Positions 32,741 through 43,962 of a DNA stretch of 64,000 nt are shown one piece after another (within the stretch, counting starts at the first letter, position 1; each line of letters begins with the position of its first letter). Under the pieces are notes generated by a model that was not told the DNA's origin, made no database searches, and worked only from the letters and a program-made list of their open reading frames with translations. Location of the stretch: assembly GCA_025677825.1 (NCBI GenBank), contig JAIXMO010000032.1, positions 248,001 to 312,000 of the forward strand, read 5' to 3'. The translations under genes were made by a program, and so were the position numbers. The stretch is from Helicostylum pulchrum (Eukaryota; Mucoromycota; Mucoromycetes; Mucorales; Mucoraceae).

Positions 32741-35700
32741 GATTTATTTTCTACTATAGAAATTGAATGCGTTTTAGAGTATGTTATAACGCGTACTTTG
32801 GCAGCGCTTTTACCTTTATAAAAAAAACAACAATTGAAGGTTTTTCTTCAAAGAAAAATTGTTTTATAAAAAAAAAAAAATATGTAATTGAAGAAGAAGA
32901 AGAGAAACAAGTTTGAGATTTAATGTGAGTTTTTATTTTTCAACTAAAAAAAAAAAAAAAAAAAAAAAAGAAAGTCAGGCTACACAAGAAAATATTCAAC
33001 GATAACTATCGGCGACAACAAAGAGCAAAAAGAAACCATTTTTTGAATATAAAAAGACAAGGTTTTTTTTTACCAAAAAAAAAAGATCATTGTTTCCAAT
33101 TTAAACAACTAACAACAAAACAACAACAAAAAAACAAGTTTCTTTGTTTAAAGTTGTCACTATAACAAATCAAACAAGTGAGGGTGAATCTTTTGGCGAC
33201 GTTACATTGGATTTTCAGGTATAAACAAAAAACAGATCTTTTTGTTTGTCTGCAACCTTCTCCGAATCACATAGTATAATCATTCATGTCCATATAAAGG
33301 TCCCCGGGTACGTGATTCCTCTACTGTTTTGTTATCTTACCTAAAAAAAAAAAACGCCTTTTTTCTCATCGTCTTTAATATCACTTTTTTTACTTTTTTA
33401 CGCATCAATTGAACTTGTTTTTTGCTTTACTTTTTTAAAAAAAAACGTGTATTGAAAGGATATACTTTTTTTTATTCGGGCCGATAAAAAAAACCGGTAA
33501 ACAAATCTTCCGTCATTTTTGTACTTTCTTAAAAACGCTTCTTCAAAATACCAGAAATTACCACCTTTTTTTTTTTTTTTTCAAGCGACACCATGTCACA
33601 AAACAGTGTACACTACTACCTTGTGATAGTACTATACTGTAGTATCTCATTACATCCCCCATCCCTTTTAGCGCTCACGTGTCGGAGAAACACCATTGTC
33701 GTCATCGCTCTTTAGTCCGCGGGGTTCAGTTTACTGCTTTAAAAAGAATATATATACCCCCCCTATATTTACCAAAGAAACTCTTTGGTTAAAAAGAGAG
33801 AGTATCACAATCGTTTGTATGTATCTTTTCGATAGTTGTATATAAGAAAAACTTAATCCCACATACGACAAGCATTTTCCCTTTTTTTAAAAAAAAAAAA
33901 GCAGAATTGTACACGCGCATATTAAATAATGATCATCCCATAAAATACTATTGTGGATTGTTACATCAGAAAAAAAAATGTAAGGGAGAGAAAGTATTTT
34001 GCATTAAATAGAATGATGACCCCAAAAAAATAGCTGTTTAAGAATTACGGTCACATTAGCAGATCCTCTCCCTTTTTTTCTTAATTGAACCAACAACGAA
34101 TTACAAAAAGTGTCAAAACAAAGCGACCTAATGGTCAGTTTTACCGGGTGCGGAAAATATAAATCTTCCTTTCTGTCAATTTTTTTTTTAGTTCTATTTT
34201 TTTTGTTGTACCGCAGTAAAAAAAAAACTTTTTTTGAATTTATAATCAATAGCCGGGCAGCGAAGATCCTTTTTTTTTTTTTTTACCCCGGTAAGTGAGC
34301 GTACCTGAGAAGATTAATAGCTGTGGGTACCTTTATTGAGGCTCGTTTTTTTTTTCTCTCTTTGATAGTCAGATGACACTAGCGTGCAATAGAATCAATT
34401 GTTTTTCTTAATACTTACTAACCCATCTAGGTAAAAAAAGCAAATCCATTCTGCTTCAAAAAAAAAAAAATGTGTGCCTGAAAAAAAATATTTATTACTA
34501 ATATTAAAAAAAAAAAATAACGACTTTTTGGACTGCACGTTACACAGGATTTGTTTTACTAATCCTGCGGATAATTTCATCCGTAAACACACATCATTTT
34601 CTTGTACCATCTTACTGACCAAAAAAAAAAATTTAAAATTAAAATGTCACTAGGGTAAATTCCCTTGTTTTTTTTTTTTTTTTGGCTTGGGAACAATAAA
34701 ACGTAACTAAAAGAAAATATCAAACACGCCTTTTTTTTTTTTTTAGTCTATCTGCTCGCCCTTCCTGTGTATCTGTATTAATATATTTTAGGCGCGCGAT
34801 TTTAAAGTTTTAGGTTTATTTTATCAAAGCGTCAAGTAATACAACAAAAAAAAAAAAAAAAGTCCTGGTAGAACAGTTTCGCCTTTTTTTTTTTCTTCTT
34901 TTTACTCTTCTATTTCATTCTTAATTACGTACAAAAAAAGTTTATTTTTTTACTGCGGTCTATTATCTCTCTTTTTTTTGCACTCGAAAGCCATTACGAA
35001 AAGTAATAACCGTATCATACTATTTTGAACTATTTCGAATAAGAGATTAATTTTAGGTAATATAGTACAAATTAGGTCATTCGTAACGTGTTGCAATAAT
35101 GTGCAGCTTTAAAAAAAAAATAGTTTTTTTTTTTTTTTTTTGTCTTACCGTAAAAAAATATGTTTGTATTGTACCATTTTACCTTTTACTTCAAACATTG
35201 CATAAATGTTTACATTACAGATAAAAGTCTATTTTATGTATACAAAAAAAAAGGGGGGGGTAGGGGGAGATTACACCTTTTGTTATTTTATATTCTTTGT
35301 TTCTCAAATTACATGTGCATACATTTACTTTTTCTCTTTTATCACTGTAGTGATTCAGTTAGCGCTCCGGTAGCAGAAAAACTTCGGGGAAAAGATCACC
35401 TCATCACTGCTAAAATAAACTTTTCGACTAACGAAAAACTATCACATAAAACCGAGGTAAAGGAGATATACAATAAAAATTTAAAAGCTATGCTGACATA
35501 ATCGTTTTGTTCAAAAAGAGAAGAAAGACAGTTTTTCAAAGGGATAAGAAGTTATTCTGAGATTGGGTAGTATCCATTTTGATTGTTTATTTTCTGACTA
35601 AATGCAAACCTTCAAAGAAGAACGTTCTTGCTCTGTTTCCATGTATTACCCGGCTCTTTCTTTTTTTTTTTAAAAAAAAAGAACAATTTTATTCTTTACT

Positions 35701-36482
35701 ACATTTCGCTTCTTCTAAATTATCTTTTTATATGTGCATGCTTAGTAGTGTTATTATAGACGTGTAATTCTCCTACTTTTTCCTATTATTTCTAAATCCT
35801 GTGACACTAAGCAGGAAAAAAAACATCTTCTAAATTCTTTGTGTAAAAGATGTATATGCTAAATTGAAAACTTGTATTTTATGTTGTGAGACATACACAC
35901 AATTCCTTTTATCTGCTAGTATACTATCAAACACGATGACCAAGATAACGTTTGTAGACAAATTTAGTCTGCAAATGTTTGCATGCATTAAAAAAATGCT
36001 ACATTACACTATTTGATGTATTCTTTTTTTTTTTTTTTTTTTTTTGGAAGCACAGATGATAAGAATATTACACATGCATGTCTTTTGTTTCAGGGACACC
36101 TGTACCTTTTTGTTTAGAGAGAAAAAAAAAAGTTGCACAAAACAGTTTAATCAAATTTATGATAGAAATATCAAATCTATTTCTTTTGGATCAGAGCAAA
36201 AAAACAAAATGTACGGCATTCTGTACTTTTGCTACTAGGCTGGGCCGGCCAGGTCGCTCGTTAAATACTTGTGTATAAACGAGATCCTTATTTAACTTTG
36301 ATTAATTTTATTATGCGTCTACACAACTAGACACTAATGTTACAAAAAAGGCAAGTTAGCTTTTGAAACCTTTCGGTTATTTTTTAATTTGAAAATATGA
36401 ACTTACGTGTATATATCTGAATCACTTAAAGTGAAACCGTTTTCTCTATGGCAATCGGTCTGTTAATTGGATTTGGTCTACC
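32741..36482. other. 3.7-kb gene-poor region upstream of ERG5
   Basis: Very AT-rich, dense in A/T homopolymers, many forming T(n)A(n) inverted pairs. A G-tract (8 G) lies at 35253-35260. A better-composed stretch at 35352-35501 follows an acceptor-like TTTTATCACTGTAG and stays open to a stop, but I could not attach it to any upstream exon. No RNA gene seen. Confidence 0.5.
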
Positions 36483-36995
36483 TTAACCCTCCCAAATAGA
36501 ATTAGCAATATCAAGCATATTTTTCGTAGCATTGACGTCGCGTTGCCAAAGTAAATGACAAGGTTTTCCACATTCCAGGATACCGTTAACTTTCATTCCA
36601 TTTGAGAGCTTTGGAGGTTTCATTTTTTCTTCGCCTTTACACGTCTGTAATAAATACAAGTTATTTTTAAACAACTGTTAAAAAGAAATAAGCTAAAATA
36701 TACTTACTACAGAAGTTCTGAACTCGTTGATATCGATAATTGCTGCAAGATTCTGTTTCTATCGACAGATTATTTCTTTATATAGTATGTTAGTGACGCC
36801 GGATAACCTTTTCTTCATCCTGACTGCATCTTTTTGCTTCACTCCGTCTCCAAAAACGACAAGTGGAACAAGTGTACTGTCTACAAATTTACTTGGTCTC
36901 CATTTACGACTATATATTTTTTGCGATTTTCAACTTGTCAACATAGTCTTGTCTTCGTCTGCTACCTGTGTAACAGCGACGCTTCAAATCGCTAA
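36483..36995 (-). pseudogene. Decayed, 5'-truncated Fanzor-like (eukaryotic TnpB) nuclease relic
   Basis: Read on the minus strand, three frame-broken pieces give an ordered RuvC/zinc-ribbon C-terminus like fungal Fanzor proteins: RKWRPSKFVDSTLVPLVVFG with GDG next, then AAIIDINEFRTSV, then across a 63-bp intron (36707-36645) CKGEEK, ILECGKPCHLLWQRDVNATK and a stop at 36485. W.RDVNA.(K/R)NM is the RuvC-III signature of TnpB/Fanzor, and (D/N)EF(R/K)TS..C is the segment opening the zinc ribbon. Damage: an in-frame TAG at 36761-36759, a one-base frameshift in an A-run near 36923, one missing zinc-ribbon Cys, and no N-terminal half (MET6 begins 400 bp on). Fanzors are RNA-guided nucleases spread with transposons in fungi. 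Assignment is by motif recognition only. Confidence 0.6.
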
Positions 36996-37402
36996 AGTTA
37001 AACTGTCATGCGTTTTTCTTATTTACTGAAATTTCTATTTTCGCTTTAATTTACTTGTTGTTAAACGAGTTCTATTTTATTATATCAGAAAACCTGAAAT
37101 TTGCTACACATCCATTTTAAAATGAAAAATAATACACCAGACAAAGTAAGGATTTCAAAGATTATATATACTATTATTATTCGAAAAGATAAAAAAAAAA
37201 AGAAAAAGACTACTATTTTTTTTTAAAAAGATAGATTTTATTGAAACAAATATAAGGCATATATTTTTTTTTGCTTTTGAAAAGGCTATTATACAGTGTT
37301 GAACTTTTTACATAAATGGGAAATAATAAGGATGATAAAATAGAAAAAAAGGGGAGGTATATCTAATTAGTGTTGAACTTTTTACATATTAACTTGATGT
37401 AT

Positions 37403-39715
37403 TTAAGCGTATTGAGCACGGAATCTCTTGGTGACTTCGATCATGTTGATTAAAGCAGCTTCAGTTTCGGGCCATCCACGAGTCTTTAAACCACAATCGG
37501 GGTTAATCCAGAGCAATTCCTTGGGGATATGCTTAAGCATGTCAGAAACCTTTTGGCTCATTTCTTCAACAGAGGGAACACGAGGAGAGTGAATATCATA
37601 AGTACCGGGACCAATAGCGTTTAAGTACTTCTTGGTAGCGAAAATCTTGAGTAACTTCTCATCAGACTTGGAGTTTTCAATGGTAATAACATCAGCATCA
37701 AGAGCGGCAATGGCATCAAAGATATCGTTGAAATCAGAGTAACACATATGGGTGTGGATTTGGGTTTCGTTGCGGACACCGGAGGTAGAGAGACGGAAAC
37801 AAGCAACAGACCATTCAAGGTAAGAATCCCAATCAGCACGACGAATAGGAAGACCTTCACGAATAGCGGGCTCATCAACTTGAATACAAGGAATACCAGC
37901 AGTCTCAAGATCAACAACTTCATCACGGAGAGCAAGACCAATTTGAGTACAGACTTCGTTAAGAGTAATATCATCACGAACGAAAGACCACTTCATCATG
38001 GTAACGGGACCAGTCAACATACCCTTCATAGGCTTCTTGGTAAGAGATTGAGCATAGACGGTTTCGTCAATAGTCATAGGTCCACGACGAGAGACATCAC
38101 CAAAGATGACAGGAGGTTTGACACAACGAGAACCGTAAGAGACAACCCAACCGTTTTCAGTGAAATCATAACCATGGAGCAAGTGACCGAAATGTTCAAC
38201 CATATCGTTACGTTCAGGTTCACCGTGAACAAAGACATCCAAACCAACTCTTTCTTGGAAATCAACCATGAACTTCATTTGACCCTTGATGAAAGCATCG
38301 TAATCAGCAGCAGAGAGCTCACCCTTGTTGAACTTTTGACGAGCAACACGAATTTCCTTGTTTTGAGGGAAAGAACCGATGGTGGTGGTAGGGAAAAGAG
38401 GCAAGTTGAGCTTCTTGGCTTGAGCCTTCTCACGAACTTGGAAGACATCAGGACGCTTCCAGTCAGCAGCGGGGATCTTGGAGGCACGTTCACGAACTTG
38501 AGGGTTAGCGGTTTGAGCAGAAGTACGACGAGATTCAAGAGCAGCAACGTTAGCAGCAATAGTATCCTTGACGGCATCAACACCTTGGTTAATAGCAGTG
38601 GCAATGGTGACAATTTCCTTGGTCTTCTCAACAGAGAAAGCTAACCAGCTCAAGAGTTCAGGGTTCTTCTCAGCAATCTTCTTTTCGAAAACGGTAGAGA
38701 AAGGAGAGTGAGCAAGAGAACAAGAAGGACCAATGAAGACACGATCGGTACCAAGAGCAGCAACAGCCTTTTGAGCTAATTCAATAGAGTTGGAAAGGTT
38801 GTTGATCCAGATGTTACGGCCATCAACAAGACCAAGAGACAAGATTTGGTTCTTGTTCAAGAGAGGGAGGACAACATCGAGTTCTTGAGGAGCACGGACA
38901 AGATCGAGATGGAGAGCATCAACATAAGGAAGGAGACCAGAGACGTTATCTTCAACACGACCAAAGTAAGCGGCAACTAAAGTCTTGATGGAGGTAGCGG
39001 CCTTGATGGTCTTGTAAGCTTCTTCGAAAGCAGCCTTAACGTTAGCAGGTAAATCAAAGATAAGAGCAGGTTCATCAATTTGAACCCATTCGGCACCAGC
39101 AGCTTGGAGTTGGTTCAAGAGTTCAATATAGACAGGCAAAAGCTTGGGGAGAAGAGAGAGAGTATCGAACTCCTCGAAACCCTTGGCAGTCTTACCAAGA
39201 TGAAGGAAAGTAACGGGACCAACAATAACGGGACGAGTCTCAATACCAAGAGCCTTAGCGGTCTTGTATTGTTCAACAGAACGAGGAGCTTGGAGCTTGA
39301 ATTCTTGAGTAGGTTCGAATTCAGGGACAATGAAATGGTAGTTGGTATCGAACCACTTCTTCATCTCTTGAGCAGGGACATCGACCTTTTCAGAGGTAGC
39401 AGTAGCAGCCTTTTGGATACCACGACCCATAGCAAAGAATTGTTGAAGAGGATCTTGGATATGTTGATAACGGGTGGGGATAACACCGAATTGTTGAGCA
39501 GTATCTAAAACACGATCGTATAAAGTGAATTCACCAGAGGGAATATGTTGAAGACCTTGCTCCTTTTGCAACTTCCAGTGAGTTTCTTGGATCTTTTGAT
39601 AAGCTACCTTTAATTCATCAGAAGAAATCTTTCCAGACCAGAAAGATTCAATAGATTTCTTAAGCTCACGCTTAGCACCGACATAAGGGAAACCGAGATT
39701 AGTAGCAACAACCAT
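37403..39715 (-). CDS. MET6: Cobalamin-independent methionine synthase
   Basis: Single exon, 770 aa, the usual family length. The ATG at 39715 gives the conserved start MVVATNLGFPYVGAKRELKK; the frame is open further upstream but without an ATG. N-terminal and C-terminal TIM barrels are both present; the C-terminal part has the folate/homocysteine site and zinc ligands in THMCYSDF (His and Cys), INPDCGLKTRGW (Cys) and the Glu of DGFVHGEPERNDMVE-like VFVHGEPERNDMVEHFG. It transfers the methyl group of 5-methyltetrahydrofolate triglutamate to homocysteine in the cytosol. Codon use is strongly biased to C-ending and AAG codons, as expected for an abundant protein. There are no introns although most neighbours have several. 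Confidence 0.98.
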   Translation of the reverse strand: MVVATNLGFPYVGAKRELKKSIESFWSGKISSDELKVAYQKIQETHWKLQKEQGLQHIPSGEFTLYDRVLDTAQQFGVIPTRYQHIQDPLQQFFAMGRGIQKAATATSEKVDVPAQEMKKWFDTNYHFIVPEFEPTQEFKLQAPRSVEQYKTAKALGIETRPVIVGPVTFLHLGKTAKGFEEFDTLSLLPKLLPVYIELLNQLQAAGAEWVQIDEPALIFDLPANVKAAFEEAYKTIKAATSIKTLVAAYFGRVEDNVSGLLPYVDALHLDLVRAPQELDVVLPLLNKNQILSLGLVDGRNIWINNLSNSIELAQKAVAALGTDRVFIGPSCSLAHSPFSTVFEKKIAEKNPELLSWLAFSVEKTKEIVTIATAINQGVDAVKDTIAANVAALESRRTSAQTANPQVRERASKIPAADWKRPDVFQVREKAQAKKLNLPLFPTTTIGSFPQNKEIRVARQKFNKGELSAADYDAFIKGQMKFMVDFQERVGLDVFVHGEPERNDMVEHFGHLLHGYDFTENGWVVSYGSRCVKPPVIFGDVSRRGPMTIDETVYAQSLTKKPMKGMLTGPVTMMKWSFVRDDITLNEVCTQIGLALRDEVVDLETAGIPCIQVDEPAIREGLPIRRADWDSYLEWSVACFRLSTSGVRNETQIHTHMCYSDFNDIFDAIAALDADVITIENSKSDEKLLKIFATKKYLNAIGPGTYDIHSPRVPSVEEMSQKVSDMLKHIPKELLWINPDCGLKTRGWPETEAALINMIEVTKRFRAQYA

Positions 39716-39878
39716 TTTTAATAAGATATAATAAAGTAAAATATAATGAGGAAAAAAAAAAAAGAAACTTGGCGCAAATTGGAAGCTATTTATACTTTCT
39801 ATTTTTTTTTTTCTGTTTGCATACAAAAAGATCTGCTAAAACTTTAGGGTTGCCTCAGATTAGATGATAAATGGATGG

Positions 39879-39945
39879 GCCAGTAAAATTTAATGAGAAT
39901 TGATAGCCAGTAGAATCGCTGATTTCGCTTTATGGCCAGTTAAAA
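39879..39945. repeat. Three GCCAGTaaAAt copies upstream of MET6
   Basis: GCCAGTAAAAT at 39879, GCCAGTAGAAT at 39906 and GCCAGTTAAAAT at 39935, spaced 27 and 29 bp, all in the same orientation, 164-220 bp upstream of the MET6 start codon. Regular spacing close to 2.5-3 helical turns suggests binding sites; no known factor assigned. Confidence 0.5.
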
Positions 39946-42409
39946 TGCATGATAATTGTCAAATCTCCGACTATTTTCACATTTTTAAAAAAAAAAAATG
40001 TTATGAAACCTGTAATAAACAAGATCTGGTATTTTTTTTTTTTTTCTCATAGCTGTTATATATTTTACTTTTTCTTAGTATTTTACGCGTACTTACATAA
40101 AGTATATAAAAAACGCAAAAAAAAACAGATTCGAGTTATGTTAAAATCAATATCCAATTGAAAATGAGCATCAGAATCTTGCATAATTTTTTATTTCGCA
40201 ATACATTCAGATTGTCGTTTCTTGAAAATCGATAACGTTTTTTCAATCTAAAAAAATTCAAGGAACGAAATATACGAAAACGAGATAATATATATTGCAG
40301 TATACTTTTTGATAAAAACTGACAAGTGAAGTTACATGTCTTGCACGATCAAACAATACCATCATAGCTGTAAGCTGCATGTTACAACAAGCATAATTTT
40401 ATTTTAAACTATAGAAAAATATAAACGTGGCCATTATTTCATGGATTGTATAGGACGAATAATATAGATCAGATCAATATAATGACGTTTTTTTATTATT
40501 TATTTTCCCACATAAAAAAAAAAAAGTTAAATCCAGGTACACGTATAGCGTCTCATTTTTTGGCATTTGATCTCTTTCCGATATTATATAAAACATCTAA
40601 AAGTCGACTTAACATCTAGTAATATATATAACTAGTTTTGAATAGCCTACTAATCCTTTGTTTACTAGTTTTTTTAAAAAAGAGGAAGGAAACCCTTTCT
40701 ATATTCATTGTATCGATACGACCTGATATATTCAGTAGATATACGTCTTTGAATAACTTTAGAAAGCGTATATCTCTAATATAACTCAACTTATATAAAC
40801 AAAACGAAGTACAGGTAACTTTGTTTCCGAAACAAATAACAATAACAATGAAAGGCCATCTTTGTTGAAAAACAAACTAGAATAGCCAGTTAGTAGCTGG
40901 GAAACTTTGTTTACATACACAAAGAAGTGGGAAGGTATGCGTGTGAACTAGAAAAGAATAGAAGATGGGCTACTTTTGTGTTTAAAGTGTTTCGAAAAAG
41001 AAAGCAAAAAAAAAGGAGGGCATAACAAATGTATGTTGTTTCTGGCACTGGATAGACGTATAGTTGATATATTAAGTTGTATCAAACGTATTTTATTATT
41101 TTCGATGAGAAGAAAAATAGATATAAAGATGATGTTCAGTTTTACTTTTTTTTTAAAAGTTTCTAAAAGCAAATAATCGCTTTGAACCGAACTGAAATCT
41201 ACATCTCTTTTTATTCCAAGCTGTCTACCACTCTTTTCTATTTTCCATACCTTTTTTTACCACTCTTAGAAACTAGCTTGGGTTGACGGATAAATCTTCC
41301 TAATCTATCAAAAGTATTTTAAACAAGCAAGCCCATTTTTTTTTTTTTCTAAAAAAAAGGAGTAAATAGTTACCATGCTTAAAAGTTTTATCGCATCTCC
41401 ATAGTATATATTAGAGCAACTACAGAAATATATTAGCGATTCAAAGTTATTCGAGCATTTTTAATACATAGTTGAAGAGAGTGTATAATCGAACCGAGTT
41501 TATTACACATGTAAAAAATACAGAGAGAAAAAGGAGAAAAAAAGGTTCAAGAACAATCTTATCTTAATGAGTATACTATTCAGTAACTTTTTTTTGTCCT
41601 GATGACGATATAAACCTCCTGGTGTACATTTTGCATATCTCGAAAATGTTAATTTAAGATCTGTAATACTTTTTGGTCTTACCAAAGAGATTATCGAATC
41701 AAATTGACTTGATGTGTTGAGTTTTAAACCAAGTTGCTGTGGGATGGTGCAATAAATGATCAAATCTAACTTTTTTCAACGCTTTATTGGCCAGTTTGCT
41801 TTTGATCCGCGCGTACATCATTACACTAAAAGGAAAGCGACATATACACACGTTACATCAAATATATTTTATCTTTTTTACAAATAAGACGCCTCCACGC
41901 TGATTTATTTTTCATTATTGCGGAGGCTATTTTTCACTGATCATTATTAAAAGTCAATTGCTAGGAGCTTTATCTTTAAACGTTACTGATAGTAATCAAA
42001 GGATGTACTTATATCCCATGACATCTGGAATACCCGTTATTTTTCTTTTAAAAAGTAGCCCAAGTCGCTTAAAAAGTTTATTTCATATTTAAAAAGAGTC
42101 ATGCGCACTAACGCTTTAGTTCAAAGGTCTGGGGCATTCAAAATAAACAAAATAATTTTTAGTTTGCACTTTTAAAATTAGTGAACGCATAACATAATTG
42201 TTAGACCTCTGCTCTTAAAACTCTCCTCAAAGTCTATATATTAAAATTTAACCTATCAGCCGTGGAAGTATATACTTGACATATATTGTAAACGGCTCCT
42301 ACGTAGAATATCCTCACTGTATATATTTACTGCAGCAAGTTCTAATAAACTTGTTCATTACGCTAAACTAAAAAAAGTAACAAAAAATGCGACGATCCGT
42401 ACTAAACTT

Positions 42410-42441
42410 TGTTCGAGGCGTCAAGTGTTCGAGGCGTCAAG
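42410..42441. repeat. 16-bp perfect tandem direct repeat
   Basis: TGTTCGAGGCGTCAAG occurs twice without a gap in non-coding sequence. GC content of the unit is higher than its surroundings. Confidence 0.85.
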
Positions 42442-42947
42442 TTTAATTGCTGGTATCCGCATATAGACTTGATTTCAAACTATTGACGTAGCTATTACGA
42501 GCTGTATTATGTTTGAGAAAGCTTCCAAGTTTAATTATATTTCCTGTCTTATAGCGGAAACTAGACCGAACCCTGTTCTTTCATAATGACACATGAAAGC
42601 GCCAAGTTTTTGTTTCTAGACAAAACAAAAAATATACTAAACCAATACAATGCTTTATTTACTATCTAAAACTAACTTGGATAATGTAAAAAGGTTTTTT
42701 TTTTCTGCATGAACATATCGTCGTGCTAAGGCAAAAAAGACCCTTGGGCTGATAGAGTCAAAAGTGCTCCGCTCTATTCATAAATTAAACAACAGCAAAC
42801 TTTATCTATAATTGTACAATTGACATTTATACATTTTATATGTGCACATAACATGGTATTGCAATGTCTAGTTCATTGTAGTACTTAAATCTACATCAAA
42901 ATACAGTACAAAAAAAAAGAAGGTGCAAAATAATTTATTACAAGATT

Positions 42948-43925
42948 TTAATCTTCGTCTTCTTCATCATCATCATCAAAGAACGATGAATCGATATGAC
43001 CACCAGCAGCAGCAGTGGCAGTGGTAGCAGCAGCAGTAGCTGGTCGTTCTTGGGTATTGTTTTCTTCCTTATTTTCTTGTTTTTCTTCAACCACCTTTAC
43101 TTCTTCAAAATCTTTCAAGATATCTTGCGACTTTTCAGTCTGAGTTGTAGTAGTTTCTTCGTCAAAAATATGATCACCGTCAAACATGACTTCCTCCACC
43201 GTTTCCTCTACAGTAGCAGGAGAAATCCTAGGAGAAGAAGGAGGAGAATCTTGCTGTGTAATGGTCGACCCAAAAGCCAAAGGTACCGACCTACTAGCAG
43301 GTGCAGTACTCGTTTGTTGCTGTTGTTGTTGTTGTTCGGTGGGAGACTGACCCGTATTTCTTTGGAACACGCCCATCATAGAATTCATTGTCCATTTATT
43401 TAATTCTTCTGCAGTATTAATGGTAGGACGCATAAATGACATTAGACTATTGGACCGCTTGTTGCTCGACTTTGTATCCTCAAGACTGGCCTGAGGCGCC
43501 ACGATAGGCCGAGCATGGCGCCTTTTTTCACTTTCAGCATGTAACTTGACTGTGGACTCGGAAAAGATTTCTTTGGAATGCTTGATTAATTCAAGTACGA
43601 ATTTAACTGGTACTTTACTGTTCATCACTGTAAACGAATCTACTCGAGATCGAAGGATAACAGGTCCAAGAGATTGACAAATTGAATGAACAATTTCATC
43701 AGACGCATCTACCTCGCTAACAAACCTAAATTTCGGTTTTAATTTTTTTTTTTTTTTACGGTGCATTATGTTATTATTTACCTTGCTATATTTTCAAAAA
43801 TAGCTGCAAGTGTTGCGAAATGTGCACTTGGTAAAGTAGCAATAAGATTGCTAAAAGAAGCGAGACGTAAACTTTCATCTTGGTTATTATCTAATACAGA
43901 AAAAAATAAATAAAAGAAAAGTAGG

Positions 43926-43962
<37 letters not shown>

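Larger units (their letters stand above)
39716..42947. other. 3.2-kb gene-free region upstream of MET6
   Basis: AT-rich spacer between the MET6 start and the RGD2-like stop. It includes three GCCAGT-containing copies 164-220 bp upstream of the MET6 ATG (listed separately) and a 16-bp direct repeat at 42410-42441. An 86-codon open stretch at 41503-41763 (minus) has no recognizable domain, no partner exon and no coding-like composition. Parts of 41.8-42.6 kb are a little less homopolymeric and could be old decayed sequence. Confidence 0.5.

Noticed and set aside
36727..37029. Plus-strand open frame of 100 codons
   Set aside because: It is the antisense shadow of the Fanzor-like relic; the minus strand carries the recognizable motifs.
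37748..38644. Plus-strand open frame of 298 codons and others inside MET6
   Set aside because: Antisense to a strongly conserved gene with biased codons; long antisense frames are expected there.
39716..39826. Upstream extension of MET6
   Set aside because: Starts with TTG and encodes a Lys/Phe-rich stretch from homopolymers; the conserved family start is at 39715.
41503..41763. Minus-strand frame of 86 codons
   Set aside because: No domain, no splice partner and no neighbour to join; the sequence is flanked by non-coding AT-rich DNA.
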